From Periplaneta americana (lineage: Eukaryota > Arthropoda > Insecta > Blattodea > Blattidae): a stretch of DNA of 64,000 nt. Position numbers and translations under genes: made by a program. The notes beneath the pieces are model-generated. The model searched no databases and was not told where the DNA came from. It saw only the letters and a list, made by a program, of their open reading frames with translations. The stretch's first letter is position 1, and every line of letters begins with the position of its first letter. Shown here piece by piece: positions 48,004-57,625 of this stretch. The DNA lies in contig NC_091120.1 in assembly GCF_040183065.1 (NCBI RefSeq), forward strand, positions 23,244,708 through 23,308,707, given 5' to 3'.

Positions 48004-48517
48004 TTTAATATTGAAGACTGCGTGAGAGAGAAAGAGAGAGAAGAGAAGAGAGATGGAAAGGGGGGGGTGTCCCATATTGTACGAAGTGTTCCGTATTTGA
48101 GGCCTGAAAAAAAACTTGTATGAATAAAAAATCACTGTCTTTAGAAACGTGACATCGCAGTAGTGTGTATAGTTATTGGTACCGGTATAGCAATTGTTGT
48201 TGGATTGTGTGTAGTATGTGTGAAGATGCGAAAAATGTTTCAAACCAAAATGAGTGTTTCTCATGAAATAAAGGGGATGTGTTGCATTAAGAAAATATAA
48301 CATTTATTTAATGTGTAATATTTGTATGACACAATCTTTGAAATTGAAGAGTATGATCGTAAAACGCGTTCAGTCCATTTTTATGAAAGAATTGGACTAG
48401 TTTTTTTTTTATCCATAGAGCGAGTTTTCAAGTGACATGCACAATAACACAAACTTTTAGACAAGCATTGGCGTTGTTTTGGAAGGAAGCACGCTTAAAA
48501 TATTAGTACTTAAGGTC
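48004..48517. other. Intergenic with a GA-rich run
   Basis: GAGA-rich stretch at 48024-48062 and a G run at 48061-48067. No gene recognised. Confidence 0.45.
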
Positions 48518-48820
48518 TGTCCAAAACAACTTCCGACCTGACAAATGGCGCCTTTAGCATGTTACCATGGCAACCATTCAAATCAACCAATCACGAGAGA
48601 GGCGTAACCATGGTAACGGGACGGTGTTGCCGTGTCTATGTTTACAAATTGCACGTTAGTACCACGGCCTAGAGGTGAATACAATGTCCGGAATGACTTT
48701 GAGTTGGCTGGTTAGCGCGTGCTTTGTGTGAATTAAAAATATTATTTAGTTGTATTATTGGTGTAGTGTACCGGTATCAATGATTATTCTGTTTCAATTA
48801 TATTACACGTTTTATCTTCG

Positions 48821-49132
48821 TTGTCATTGGTGAAGTGTGTGGCTAGTGTGTGTTTTCTAGTTTCTGCGAGAATTTCTAAACAGGTGAATTGTACAGTGTC
48901 GGAAGGAAGGAAAGGCAGGCGGAGAACAAAGATTATTGCACAAGGTGCCTCGTTAAAGAGTCAAGCGCGAGAGATGGTGTGTTATGTAAGAGAGTATTTT
49001 GAGAGGGAAAAAGATAATGGCGGGGCTCTTTTACCTTCGGCGCAAGTCGTAATGAGAACTGCTGCTTGTGTTAAAATTAATAAGAGCACTGTTATCGATA
49101 TTGGAAAAGAAAAAGGCCGTGCAGATTTTTAA
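48821..49132 (+). CDS. N-terminal HTH domain of a transposase, truncated
   Basis: 103 codons. Residues about 42-98 (LKSQAREMVCYVREYFEREK, then A-A-C-V-K-I-N-K-S-T-V) form a helix-turn-helix like the N-terminus of a group of insect Tc1/IS630-type transposases. The catalytic domain is missing, so this is either a remnant or the first exon of an internally deleted element. The first 30 residues, rich in V/C/S, may not be translated. Confidence 0.5.
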   Translation: MSLVKCVASVCFLVSARISKQVNCTVSEGRKGRRRTKIIAQGASLKSQAREMVCYVREYFEREKDNGGALLPSAQVVMRTAACVKINKSTVIDIGKEKGRADF

Positions 49133-49303
49133 TCATAAATATTTTTACAGTTTACAATAATTTTTGAACGCCTTTCTAACAATATTACATTGAAGAATAC
49201 CGATATTCATAAAAGTAGACGTTTCGTATTAAATTTGAACCTGTTTTTACAGTTTACAGTCCTTTCGACGCTTTTCTAACGGTATTACATTGAAGAATAT
49301 CGG

Positions 49304-49376
<73 letters not shown>
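49304..49376. repeat. (CTA)n microsatellite
   Basis: About 24 units of CTA/ACT, followed by ATA-rich units. Confidence 0.95.
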
Positions 49377-49377
<1 letters not shown>

Positions 49378-49711
49378 ATAATAACAATAATAGACTAATA
49401 AAAGTAATAATGTACACAAATTTTAATTCCTAGTGTTCAACAAATTGGTTAGAAATGTATACGTTCATGTCAGCCGTTCATTACTGCACTCTATCGGCAG
49501 CGCGCTCGCTTACACGAAAGATGGGCAACATGACAACATTGCTCCCCCTTCTCTGTAAATTGTCAAGTCGGAAGTAGTTTTGGTCAATGTATAGTCTGTG
49601 AGCTTTTCCATTGTGAACACATGCAATTGCACGTGATACAGCACTGTATTCTGCATAAAACGCGGTAAAGAACTTTCTCTAGTAGATTGATATTAGAGGA
49701 GAAAAATTCGC

Positions 49712-49783
49712 TCCGGCGCCGGGGATCGAACCCGGGTCCTTCATTATACGTACCAAGCGCTCTAACCATTGAGCTACGCCGAA
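49712..49783 (-). repeat. tRNA-like sequence, not a functional tRNA
   Basis: On the minus strand: acceptor TTCGGCG pairs with CGCCGGA, D arm GCTC/GAGC, T arm CCGGG/CCCGG with TTCGATC loop. The anticodon stem (CTTGG) has no partner, so the fold is incomplete. A CGCTCCGG/GAAAAATTC flank links it to the tRNA-like foldbacks. Confidence 0.7.
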
Positions 49784-49789
49784 GTTCAA

Positions 49790-50379
49790 TCCACAGCACC
49801 GGATCGAATCCCTCTCCTCCAGTGTTTTTCCCTTTGTGGCCTGACTCCCAAGTTGGACATGTATGTTGACATTTATATTAACTGTCGGATACAGGGAGGA
49901 GAGCCATTAATCCTACCCATTGAAGGCTTTAAGGAACCAACCTGGACAAATACCCAATGTCCCATCCCTACCTTCCCATGGTGCAGCTGTTAGTAAGCAT
50001 AATTTTACGAGCTGAACTAAAGGGAGGGGCTACTCATCAATTAGCACTGATCAGCTTGATGAGTTAATGACTGAATTTGGTATAATTTTCCTCTATTCAA
50101 TACCTAATTCCCTCTTTACCCTTTCCTATCCAGTCCTCTGACTGAACTCTTACTTTCTTCGACCCCGACGGCATTAGAGCATTCGAGGCCTAGGGGTTCA
50201 TTTCCCTTTCCTTCCTCCTCTTTCTACTTTTCTGTTCCTAGTGCTGACCTGCTATGGCACTAAAATCGTCCTCCAGTGGCTTAAGGAGGGGAAGCTGGTG
50301 ATCAACAAGATCTCCCAGCTAGGTCCAATGGACCCGTCGACCAACAGCAGGTGTGGTCCTCCAGACATTCTGGGGGTTG
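49790..50379 (+). repeat. Dispersed repeat, target of the tRNA-like foldback
   Basis: A C/T-rich repeat with phrases such as CTTCCCATGGTGCAGCTGTT and GCACTAAAATCGTCCTCCAG that I recall as repetitive in cockroach. It continues after the insertion at 51010-51120, and part recurs at 52660-52755 (minus). It may be the 3-prime region of a LINE. Confidence 0.5.
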
Positions 50380-50402
50380 AATAATTTCGAGGGAAAAATT
50401 GT

Positions 50403-50473
50403 TCCGGAGCCGGGTATAGAACCCGGGACCTTTGGTTTAACGTACCAACGCTCTACCACTGAGCTACTCGGGA
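50403..50473 (-). repeat. tRNA-like module, left copy
   Basis: 71 nt, same sequence as the plus copy at 50861-50931 apart from one T-loop base (TTCTATA instead of TTCGATA). Confidence 0.75.
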
Positions 50474-50860
50474 ACTCTAACCGACACCGATCCAATTTTT
50501 CCCTCTATATCCACAGACCTCAAAGTGGGCTGACAACCGTCAAGCAACCAACTTCGAGTGCACACTAACTCCGTGTGACTTAAATTGTGGTTTTCTGTTA
50601 ACGAACAGTGACGTGACGTGTCCCGGGTTCGATACCCGGCTCCGGAACAATTTTTCCCTCGAAATTATTCAAATCAACTTTACAGGGAGTTATACCTGAA
50701 ATCTTGATTTGCATAATACACGTCACTGTTCGTTAACAGAAAACCACAATTTAAGTCACACGGAGTTAGTGTGCACTCGAAGTTGGTTGCTTGACGGTTG
50801 TCAGCCCACTTTGAGGTCTGTGGATATAGAGGGAAAAATTGGATCGGTGTCGGTTAGAGT

Positions 50861-50931
50861 TCCCGAGTAGCTCAGTGGTAGAGCGTTGGTACGTTAAACC
50901 AAAGGTCCCGGGTTCGATACCCGGCTCCGGA
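50861..50931 (+). repeat. tRNA-like module with a full cloverleaf, right copy
   Basis: 71 nt fold: acceptor TCCCGAG/CTCCGGA (6 of 7 pairs), D arm GCTC/GAGC, anticodon arm TTGGT/ACCAA (5 of 5), T arm CCGGG/CCCGG with TTCGATA. The loop ACGTTAA puts GTT (Asn) at the anticodon, but base 33 is C where tRNAs have U, and it does not resemble tRNA-Asn. It is repetitive, so called tRNA-derived, not a tRNA gene. Confidence 0.7.
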
Positions 50932-51184
50932 ACAATTTTTCCTCGAAATTATTCAAATCAACTTTACAGGGAGTTATACCTGAAATCTTGATTTGCATTC
51001 TGGGGGTTGTGTGTGAGTGAAGTAGCCACCAAAACGTTAAAGTATGGTGTTCACTTAAATCGGCTACAACTTGCCATTTTCACTCCAATATGAAATGAGT
51101 ACCATTAAGGTAAAATTATCCGGAGGTAAAATAGTCCCCCAATCGGATCTCCGGGCGGGGACTACTTTAATGGTACAGAATCAA

Positions 51185-51350
51185 CTAAACTTGCCCATTG
51201 TGCAACTCAAACCAAGAAATGGATTCGGAACACCTCAAAATCTGTGCTTCAGTGGCTGGTCATGATAATATCTTTGAAATATATTGGCGTGCAAGAGGTC
51301 AAATGACTTTATTGTCAAACGCCTGGCATTAGAAAACAACAACATATTAA
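51185..51350 (+). mobile_element. RNase H-type LINE 3-prime fragment
   Basis: Nearly identical to the last 150 bp of the LINE at 28913-30095 (C-P-L-C-N-S-N region through the A-W-H stop and CAACAACA tail). Confidence 0.9.
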
Positions 51351-51539
51351 GTCAACTGCCATTGTACAAGGAGCGCACTCAATTGAGTGACTTGGTGGCC
51401 AGGATTCCGCAGTAATATGCACTGTTGCTCGAAGAACCTACGTAAGGATTAATTTTTGGTCCTACAGAATATATCTGTTATGGTAACAATTTATATTAGA
51501 GGAGATATATTCTGAAGGACACCTACGACCTGTAACCGA

Positions 51540-51690
51540 CAGTTCAAGGTCCCTCCCAGAGGAAGCCACCCAAGGATTATATTGCGTATTAATATTCGTC
51601 GTCCTCGGGCAGGTTTGAATCCACGAACCTCGTATTTGGCGGCAAGCATGGCAGCTACTAACCCACCTAAGACGAGCCCTCCAGTAACTT
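51540..51690 (-). mobile_element. tRNA-derived SINE, third family
   Basis: Minus strand starts GGGCTCGTCTTAGGTGGGTT, an A-box-like head, and has GTGGATTCAAACCTGCCCGAG as its B box region. Tail and target duplication were not resolved. Confidence 0.55.
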
Positions 51691-51699
51691 GAAGGCATG

Positions 51700-52354
51700 T
51701 TTAAAGAAGGCGAAGAATGTTTATTTAGTTAGGGCTGCGAATTTTTCTAAGCACAAATTGTGTGCCTTTAGTTGTGAATTTGCACCTGGGTTTGGGTCTT
51801 ATTCTCTGCAATGTTATATCCTGGCAAGTAAAAATTAAAACATTTCGTGACATGATTTTGATTTATTATCCTTGTCTCTTAAGGTCATTTAGCACGATTA
51901 GAACTTCTTGGGCCCAACTTTATATGCAGTTTCCGTGTCTCTAAGACATGCAAAAGCGCACGCAATCTCCAACTTTTAGATCGAATTGAAACTGCTGCGA
52001 ACTGGGTTATTGTCACAGACTGTCGCGAAACTGAATTGAATTTTATCAGCCTCTAGTCACGCTTTTTCATCGTGACTCGGTAATTCCGACGAAGCTCGTT
52101 TCTGTCGTGAATAAATTATGATGCACTTTGCCTATATAACATATAAATGATAAAGGTATCCCCTGTATACGCCATGAAGGCGCTTGGGGGGGGGGGCATC
52201 AAGGTAGAACTGCTTTCAACCCAGGACCTTCCATTCCGTAGCCAGTTACAGTACAACCTTGAATATCCGTTTTAAAGGATGCGACTGAGGGAATGGTTAC
52301 CCTAGCTTTACCAAGATTGAGCAGAAATTGCCCACTCTTTTTATCATCTACATT
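51700..52354. other. Unassigned sequence with a possible non-tRNA repeat
   Basis: About 52155-52250 (AAAGGTATCCCCTGTATACG, CCATGAAGGCGCTTGG then an 11-G run) resembles a repeat I recall from cockroach DNA. The rest is unremarkable. Confidence 0.35.
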
Positions 52355-52640
52355 TTTTTTGCAATATATTAAATCTTGACTGTTTTTTCCCTTGAGATTG
52401 TGTTATCAAATTTTGTTTGTTGAAGTCTAAGTAAGTAGATTTAATAAATCTTTTCACAGAGTAATACGTAGATTTAGTAACAGGTCTGTAAGTAGCAGTG
52501 CTGTCTTTTGCTAAAGCATCCACATTCTCGTTTCCCAGGATTCCACAATGGGATGGTATCCATTGGAATACAATTCTTTTATTGAGTGTTATTAATTGAG
52601 AGAGCACTTTAGTTATTTCTGCTGTTTGAGATGAAATTGT
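52355..52640 (-). mobile_element. RNase H-type LINE fragment
   Basis: Minus-strand frame encodes QWIPSHCGILGNENVDALAK and the following 60 residues of the same LINE as 28913-30095, with a one-codon loss after LAK. Truncated at both ends. Confidence 0.88.
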
Positions 52641-52659
52641 GTGTCTATTGGAGTGGTTA

Positions 52660-52755
52660 AATGGCCAGTTGTAACCGATTTAAGTGAACACCATATTTTA
52701 ACGTTTTGGTGGCTACTTCATCCATACACAACCCCCAGAATGTCTGGAGGACCAC
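52660..52755 (-). repeat. Uninterrupted copy of the foldback target repeat
   Basis: On the minus strand the sequence runs straight from TGGTCCTCCAGACATTCTGG through GGGTTGTG into GAAGTAGCCACCAAAACG. The copy at 50351-51078 has the same sequence with 630 extra bases at this point. Confidence 0.9.
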
Positions 52756-52756
52756 G

Positions 52757-52836
52757 TATGTATGTATGTATGTATGTATGTATGTATGTATGTATGTATG
52801 TATGTATGTATGTATGTATGTATGTACGTACGTACG
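52757..52836. repeat. (TATG)n microsatellite, part 1
   Basis: About 17 TATG units then a few GTAC variants. Continues at 53101-53124 and 54219-54322 after two insertions. Confidence 0.95.
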
Positions 52837-52839
52837 TAT

Positions 52840-53100
52840 GTCCACACCTGTGGAGTAACGGTCAGCGCGTCTGGCCGCGAAACCAGGTGGCCCGGGTTCG
52901 AATCCCGGTCGGGGCAAGTTACCTGGTCGAGGTTTTTCCGGGGTTTTCCCTCAACCAAATACGAGCAAATGCTGGGTAAATTCCGGTGCTGGACCCCGGA
53001 CTCATTTCACCGGCATTATCACCTTCATATCATTCAGACGCTAAATAACCTAGATGTTGATAAAGCGTTGTAAAATAACCCAATAAAATAAAATAAAAAA
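52840..53100 (+). mobile_element. tRNA-derived SINE, well preserved, within the microsatellite
   Basis: 261 bp: GTCCACACCTGTGGAGTAAC head with A box, GGTTCGAATCCCGG B box, a body with CCGGACTCATTTCACCGGCA, and an AATAAAATAAAATAAAAAA tail. Closest in the window to a consensus. TATG units on both sides hide the target duplication. Confidence 0.93.
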
Positions 53101-53124
53101 TGTATGTATGTATGTATGTATGTA
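53101..53124. repeat. (TATG)n microsatellite, part 2
   Basis: Six TATG units between the SINE and a TIR element. Confidence 0.9.
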
Positions 53125-54218
53125 CAGGGACATCATTTTATTTTTACTTCAATTTTTATTGTACCTGAGTTTTTGAATGTACTTCACTCCCACCCCTACT
53201 AATGAAGTTCAACCGTCCTCCAAGAACCATGGCCGCATATACAGTCATAGTATACTTACGGTCATAGTAAACAGTACGTTCCAAAAATATGTTCGCGTTT
53301 TCCAGTGACGAAAGAGCTTTCAATATTGCATCATTTTCCATTTGCCTACGTCGCATCCCGGTTTCCCTCACCTGCTTCTATTCGCCTCTCTGTAAATGCT
53401 AGAATAGCTCTTTTCTGGGAACATTAATTTCTGTTAGGAATTGGGCGTCTACGTAATATTCACCCATACAGTTGTTTAAAATGACTTAAATAAAAGGGCC
53501 TCGTTAAGTAATTAACTGTCACGTGATTTCCTCCCATTCTACGACGCTGCGACGTAACCACTTGGACGGACAGTAGATAGCATGTCTGAGTAATTTTATC
53601 TTTTCGGATCGGGCAGAAGTGAAGATTGAATTTACAGTACGTAAGGTCTTTTTTATAGAGTAGGTACAGAATTATTTCAACATGAGTTACTGATACGAAG
53701 TACGAACCTGGTAACTGGAATTACGTACAATAGTCTATAGTGCGATAATATTCACATTAGAACTAAAGCCTGTATCGAAATGAACGGCCACCATTTTCAA
53801 AAATGTGTTTAAATATCCATATTATGATTATTTTTCAATTTAACTTCATTCTCTATATTGTACGCTAATGTGTTGTAGACAGTATAATATACACTGCATA
53901 ATGAATACGTGCGCATGGAAAGGTCAGTTCGTGGGTAAAAACACTTATTGTTAATACAGTACTGTATTTTGATTAAACAGAAACTTAATGAAAATTATCA
54001 AACTCAAAATCACGATATTTCCTAGTTTACGTAAATGGATGAACTACTTTTCTTCCCTCCTATACCTAGTGAAGTGATTTGTTTGTATATTACGCCAGTA
54101 TCATCGAACTCCAGTCGTGGAAGGGGGTAGCAAACGTGTTTCCGGTTCTTAATCGTTGATCCAAAGGTATAGCCAGGTTAATATAAGAAATGTTAGTAAA
54201 AATAAAATGATGTCCCTG
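53125..54218. mobile_element. TA-flanked TIR element (CAGGGACATCATTTT family), copy 1
   Basis: 1094 bp. Ends CAGGGACATCATTTTATTTT and exact complement (about 24 bp), with TA on each side. No transposase. Similar throughout to 57626-58699. TA target and CAG start fit the Tc1/mariner-pogo superfamily. Confidence 0.9.
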
Positions 54219-54322
54219 TATGTATGTATGTATGTATGTATGTATGTATGTATGTATGTATGTATGTATGTATGTATGTATGTATGTATGTATGTATGTA
54301 TGTATGTATGTATGTATGTATG
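54219..54322. repeat. (TATG)n microsatellite, part 3
   Basis: About 26 perfect TATG units. Confidence 0.95.
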
Positions 54323-54389
54323 TTATGTAATGTAGTGTGCTTCCATACATAAGCTAAGTGTAAATATCTATATGTACTTAATACTCAAC

Positions 54390-54510
54390 CAAGCTCGGAA
54401 TAGGATGCACTGGTGTCGCTACTGTAGCGAGCAAGAGGGCTGACGGCCGGATTGCAAATGTATGAGAATCGTAGTTCCCAAACTCACCGATCCTATTCCG
54501 AGCTTGACTG
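54390..54510 (-). repeat. Inverted repeat downstream of the cysteine-rich exon
   Basis: AAGCTCGGAATAGGAT near 54392 and its complement near 54489 form a 16-bp perfect stem with a loop of about 85 bases. It starts about 35 bases past the exon stop, so it may lie in the 3-prime UTR; it may also be a small MITE. Confidence 0.6.
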
Positions 54511-54544
54511 CATAATGTATGCCAGCTGCTGGCTGCTTAGTCAT

Positions 54545-54684
54545 CTACTCACTGCTGCATTCGTAGTCTTCTTCCATGAAGCCCTCCTTACATTCACACA
54601 GCTTCTTAGCATTAGTGGTGTTCCCGGCCTTACAAACCGCATCCGGTATGCAGTCTTCGTCCATACTGCATATTGAATGAAGGC
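54545..54684 (-). CDS. Terminal exon of an EB/EGF-like cysteine-rich protein
   Basis: Minus-strand exon bounded by an acceptor (TTTTATCCTACAG) ending at 54685 and a TAG stop at 54545-54547. After two phase bases it encodes 45 residues including CSMDEDCIPDAVC and LCECKEGFMEEDYEC. Six cysteines space as C-x5-C-x5-C-x11-C-x-C-x10-C, with C-x-C followed by K-E-G-F, as in EB or EGF-like modules of secreted or cell-surface insect proteins. Upstream exons should lie to the right (higher coordinates) but were not recognised in the window. Not a repeat as far as I can see. Confidence 0.65.
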
Positions 54685-54773
54685 CTGTAGGATAAAAATG
54701 AGATACAAATGCTATTTATTTCAGAAATATTAATTTTTTAAATTAATTTTTTGTTTGTAATATTATTAACATA

Positions 54774-55877
54774 CTGGGTGTTCATTTCAAAATGAGTCAT
54801 GACGTCACTCGCTGGGCTGCTGATCCGGAGCTGCGTTCGGGCTTGGGTTGGATCCCCCTTTGGACTTTGGTTTCTTCGGAGGTTTTCCCCAGCCGTGGGA
54901 CTGAAGCCGGATGGTCTATGGCGAGTCCTTGGCATCAACCCCTTTGATTTGATTACCTGGTTGGGTTTTTCCGAGGTTTCCCCCACCGAAAAGGCAAATG
55001 CCGGGTAATATTTTGGCGAATCCTCGGACCTCATCTCATCTCACTACATCTCGCCAAAATGTAAAAAAAATGTAAAAAAAAATGTAAAAAAAATTGTACA
55101 AAATTGTAAAAATTGTAGAAAATTACTAAATTGTAAAACTATAAAAATTTGTAAAAATTGTAATTGTAATATTGTAAAATGTTGACATGTTCCACATCTT
55201 AAAGCTTCATTGCTCCTGTAAGATCTATGGAATAAAATAAATGAATGAATGAATGAATGAATGAATGAATGTTGTGAGTCAGCGATTTGAAGCGAGTTTC
55301 AGCTTTCGTGTCCGAGAAGTTGCCTATTAATCAAGGCGTTCAATCTGAACTTGAGAACGTGTACGGTATAACTTGAACGTCGTAGCGACAGATGGCGGTC
55401 TGTAAAGTCTGTGTGCTACCATAACCTCTTTCGAACTGTTTTGCGCGGGCAAGTTGTACGCAGGGTATTTGTTATCATCCGTTGCATACCGCAACATTCT
55501 ACAACCCAAATCAAATGCTCCGTGTCCATGTTGACCGTCGAAGTTAATGTCAATAAATACGTAAGTAATCGTCTTAACCCTCTCGCCATATCCCGACAGT
55601 AAGAAAAAAACTCACCTCAGTACATGTTTCCAAACAGTTCACATTCCTGTCACTACCGGCGTTACCGCACGTATCGGTACGTACTTCCAGAGTCCGTGGG
55701 TATCCACGGACTCTGCGTACTTCAGAATGAACGCCGTACTTGCTAGGCAACTTCTCTCGCATTTAGATAGGTAATACGCCTCTGCGGGAGTGTAGGAAGA
55801 TTGAATTCTCTAGGCTCACTGGCTAGCCACATGACGATATATAGCGAGCCATGACACACTTTGAACTGAACACGCAG
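54774..55877. mobile_element. TA-flanked MITE, CTGGGTGTTCA family, copy 2, with SINE insert
   Basis: Ends and TA flanks as in the copy at 1465-2073; interior collinear. A 461-bp SINE interrupts it after GACGTCACT. Contains a small internal inverted duplication near 55685-55722 (CAGAGTCCGTGGGTATCCAC) absent from copy 1. Confidence 0.85.
54810..55270 (+). mobile_element. SINE of another family with LINE-like tail
   Basis: Head GGGCTGCTGATCCGGAGCTG with a degenerate B box (GGGTTGGATCCCC), then CCCCAGCCGTGGGACTGAAG. The 3-prime part is AT-rich with TGTAAAAA units and ends GTAAGATCTATGGAATAAAA then (AATG)n, a tail like those of some LINEs. Target duplication unclear. Confidence 0.75.
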
Positions 55878-55986
55878 TATTATGTTAGTATTCTGTTCTT
55901 CAACTTTTTGTTAAATTTTAACTGCTTGTATACTTTATGACCTGGTAGAGTGTAAGAGAAGGCCCTATGGCCTTAACTCTGCCAGT

Positions 55987-55995
55987 ATAAATAAA

Positions 55996-56048
<53 letters not shown>

Positions 56049-56065
56049 TATTATTATTATTATTT
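55987..56065. repeat. Compound microsatellite (AAAT)n(AAT)n(ATT)n
   Basis: Six AAAT units, about 12 AAT units, then six ATT units that form a simple palindrome with them. Confidence 0.95.
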
Positions 56066-56240
56066 GAAAGAAATGACTCTTTCCTTATTGATTACGTAAG
56101 TTACTTTAGTTAATTATAATTATTTTTTGTACTCCAGCATTATAAAGTGTTTATCGATAGTAAAAATCGTTCTTAATATGCCACATTATTGTGCCAGTGC
56201 CGAAAAATATTGCCATGCCAACTAAAACGTCATGATTTCT

Positions 56241-56479
56241 CGTGGCTAACGAGAAAAACAAGCAAGACACGATTCGGAGTCACGTGACTATCATGGTCTA
56301 GTCATGGCCATCTTTACAATAGCCTAATATAAATACATGTTCAGAGTTATAAAAAACAAAGGAATAGCTATATTAAACTCATGTTAAACGTGCATTTATA
56401 TATAAACTTGTTCAATGTTGGCCATGTTATGACTAAGAATGTGACGTCGCGCCGTAGCCTGTCTTTCTCGTTAGCCACG
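56241..56479. mobile_element. hAT-like MITE (CATGGCTAACGAG family), copy 2
   Basis: 239 bp, opposite orientation to 4496-4735. Ends CGTGGCTAACGAGAAA and GTTAGCCACG. Direct repeat ATGATTTCT at 56232-56240 and 56480-56488 (9 bp; the other copy has 8). Confidence 0.82.
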
Positions 56480-56488
56480 ATGATTTCT

Positions 56489-57079
56489 ATTATGACAACA
56501 TAACGTGTGCCATAAAGTTAATACTATGAAACGATTTGCCGTGTTATAATATTTAATACGTCATCATTGTCATAGCATCCCCTTCTATCAAACTATACCT
56601 ATCATTACAAAATAATTTGTGCGAGATCGTGCGTATTTGCTTGGTTTCCGCACAAAACCAACCCGCGGTAAGTCTAAAATTCCACATTCAGTATTCCCAA
56701 CCGAACACATAACAATTGCCCTCTTCTTACCGCTTAAGTGACATATTGATTTTACTGCTTTAGGCTTTTAACATATTATTCTTAGAGACGTTCAATATAA
56801 TAATAATTATAAATTGGAAACTTACCACTGCAATTTCACCTAAATTGCACTGTTAATTATTATTTTTAAATATTTGCAAAAATTAAGTAAACTCTACAAC
56901 TCCACTAAAGTTACTGCATTTCGTGATGCATGTAACATTAAGGAAGCCGTTTGTTTTAAGTTCGCATTTATAGACTGGGGGAAAAAAAAGACAGACGTAT
57001 ATCACGGCCTGCTGGAGTATAGTAAATACAGAAAACATTTTAAAGCAATGTTGAAGATAGATATTTTTGTTTTCCAAAA
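56489..57079. other. Intergenic, no firm gene
   Basis: A 72-codon frame at 56874-57092 is not recognised. It overlaps the start of the duplicated exon-like segment. Confidence 0.4.
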
Positions 57080-57180
57080 TTGCCGTCATTGAACAGAAAC
57101 CAAGATGGAGATTTCATTGCAACTAATTAGAAATTCCTCTTTCAGGTATGTAATAAACGATCTTCGCACAAAATAATGTA
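57080..57180 (+). other. Possible first coding exon, duplicated inverted at 60968-61068
   Basis: 101 bp matching 60968-61068 (minus) with two differences. CAAGATGG at 57101-57108 gives an ATG in good initiation context. 13 codons (M-E-I-S-L-Q-L-I-R-N-S-S-F) plus two bases lead to a consensus donor CAG|GTATGT at 57146. No following exon was recognised, so it could instead be part of an unrecognised repeat. Confidence 0.35.
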
Positions 57181-57625
57181 CGATACACGAGCGGTATGTT
57201 TTCTTTCAATTCTCGGAAATTAAAAAAGCTCAACTACGTTTCGCTTTTTCAAACTTTTCCTCGAACATGAAAACTTCAACATACCGCTTTTGTAACGCAT
57301 ATTACTATAATATGTTATTTCTTTATTAATCGTTTTATAGTGCTGTAGTACAAAAAATAATACATGAAACATGTTCATAGAGTTAATTATACAGTTACTG
57401 CATTCGTCAGAATTAGGAAACTCGCAAACCTTGACTCGTGACATATACAAACAATTTGCTGTTCGTACTAACTACAAGGTTGTGAAATTAAAGCTTGAAT
57501 GAAAGTAACCGGAAAACTGCCTAGTTACTGACATCGTGGATAGCGTTCACTCAGCTGCCGACTTTATCTCGCATGTCACGTAGAGATTCACAATCTAAGT
57601 ACGCTGTTGTTTTTAGTGAAACATA
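57181..57625. other. Intergenic, nothing recognised
   Basis: No gene or repeat signal seen. Confidence 0.45.

Larger units (their letters stand above)
48518..49586 (+). mobile_element. DNA transposon, internally deleted
   Basis: Left TGTCCAAAACAACTTCCGAC and right complement of TGACCAAAACTACTTCCGAC give about 29-bp inverted ends extending through CTTGACAA. The target duplication is unclear. It holds one 103-codon frame and a (CTA)n array. Confidence 0.7.
50366..51009 (+). mobile_element. tRNA-like inverted-repeat retroelement with 14-bp TSD
   Basis: The insert 50380-50995 (616 bp) is flanked by CATTCTGGGGGTTG at 50366-50379 and 50996-51009. It contains a minus-strand unit (about 50384-50619), a partial plus unit tail (50620-50702) and a plus unit (50703-50995). 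Each unit has about 160 bp of leader, the tRNA-like module and a trailer ending GAAATCTTGATTTGCA. The long TSD suggests target-primed reverse transcription. Confidence 0.8.

Noticed and set aside
50861-50931. Functional tRNA-Asn(GTT) gene
   Set aside because: The cloverleaf is good, but base 33 is C, the body does not resemble tRNA-Asn, and the module is repeated inverted inside a retroposed element.
52641-53073. Open frames with repeated Met-Tyr-Val-Cys or His-Thr-Tyr-Ile residues
   Set aside because: They are translations of the (TATG)n array; the same applies at 54090-54350, 59049-59306 and 62063-62365.
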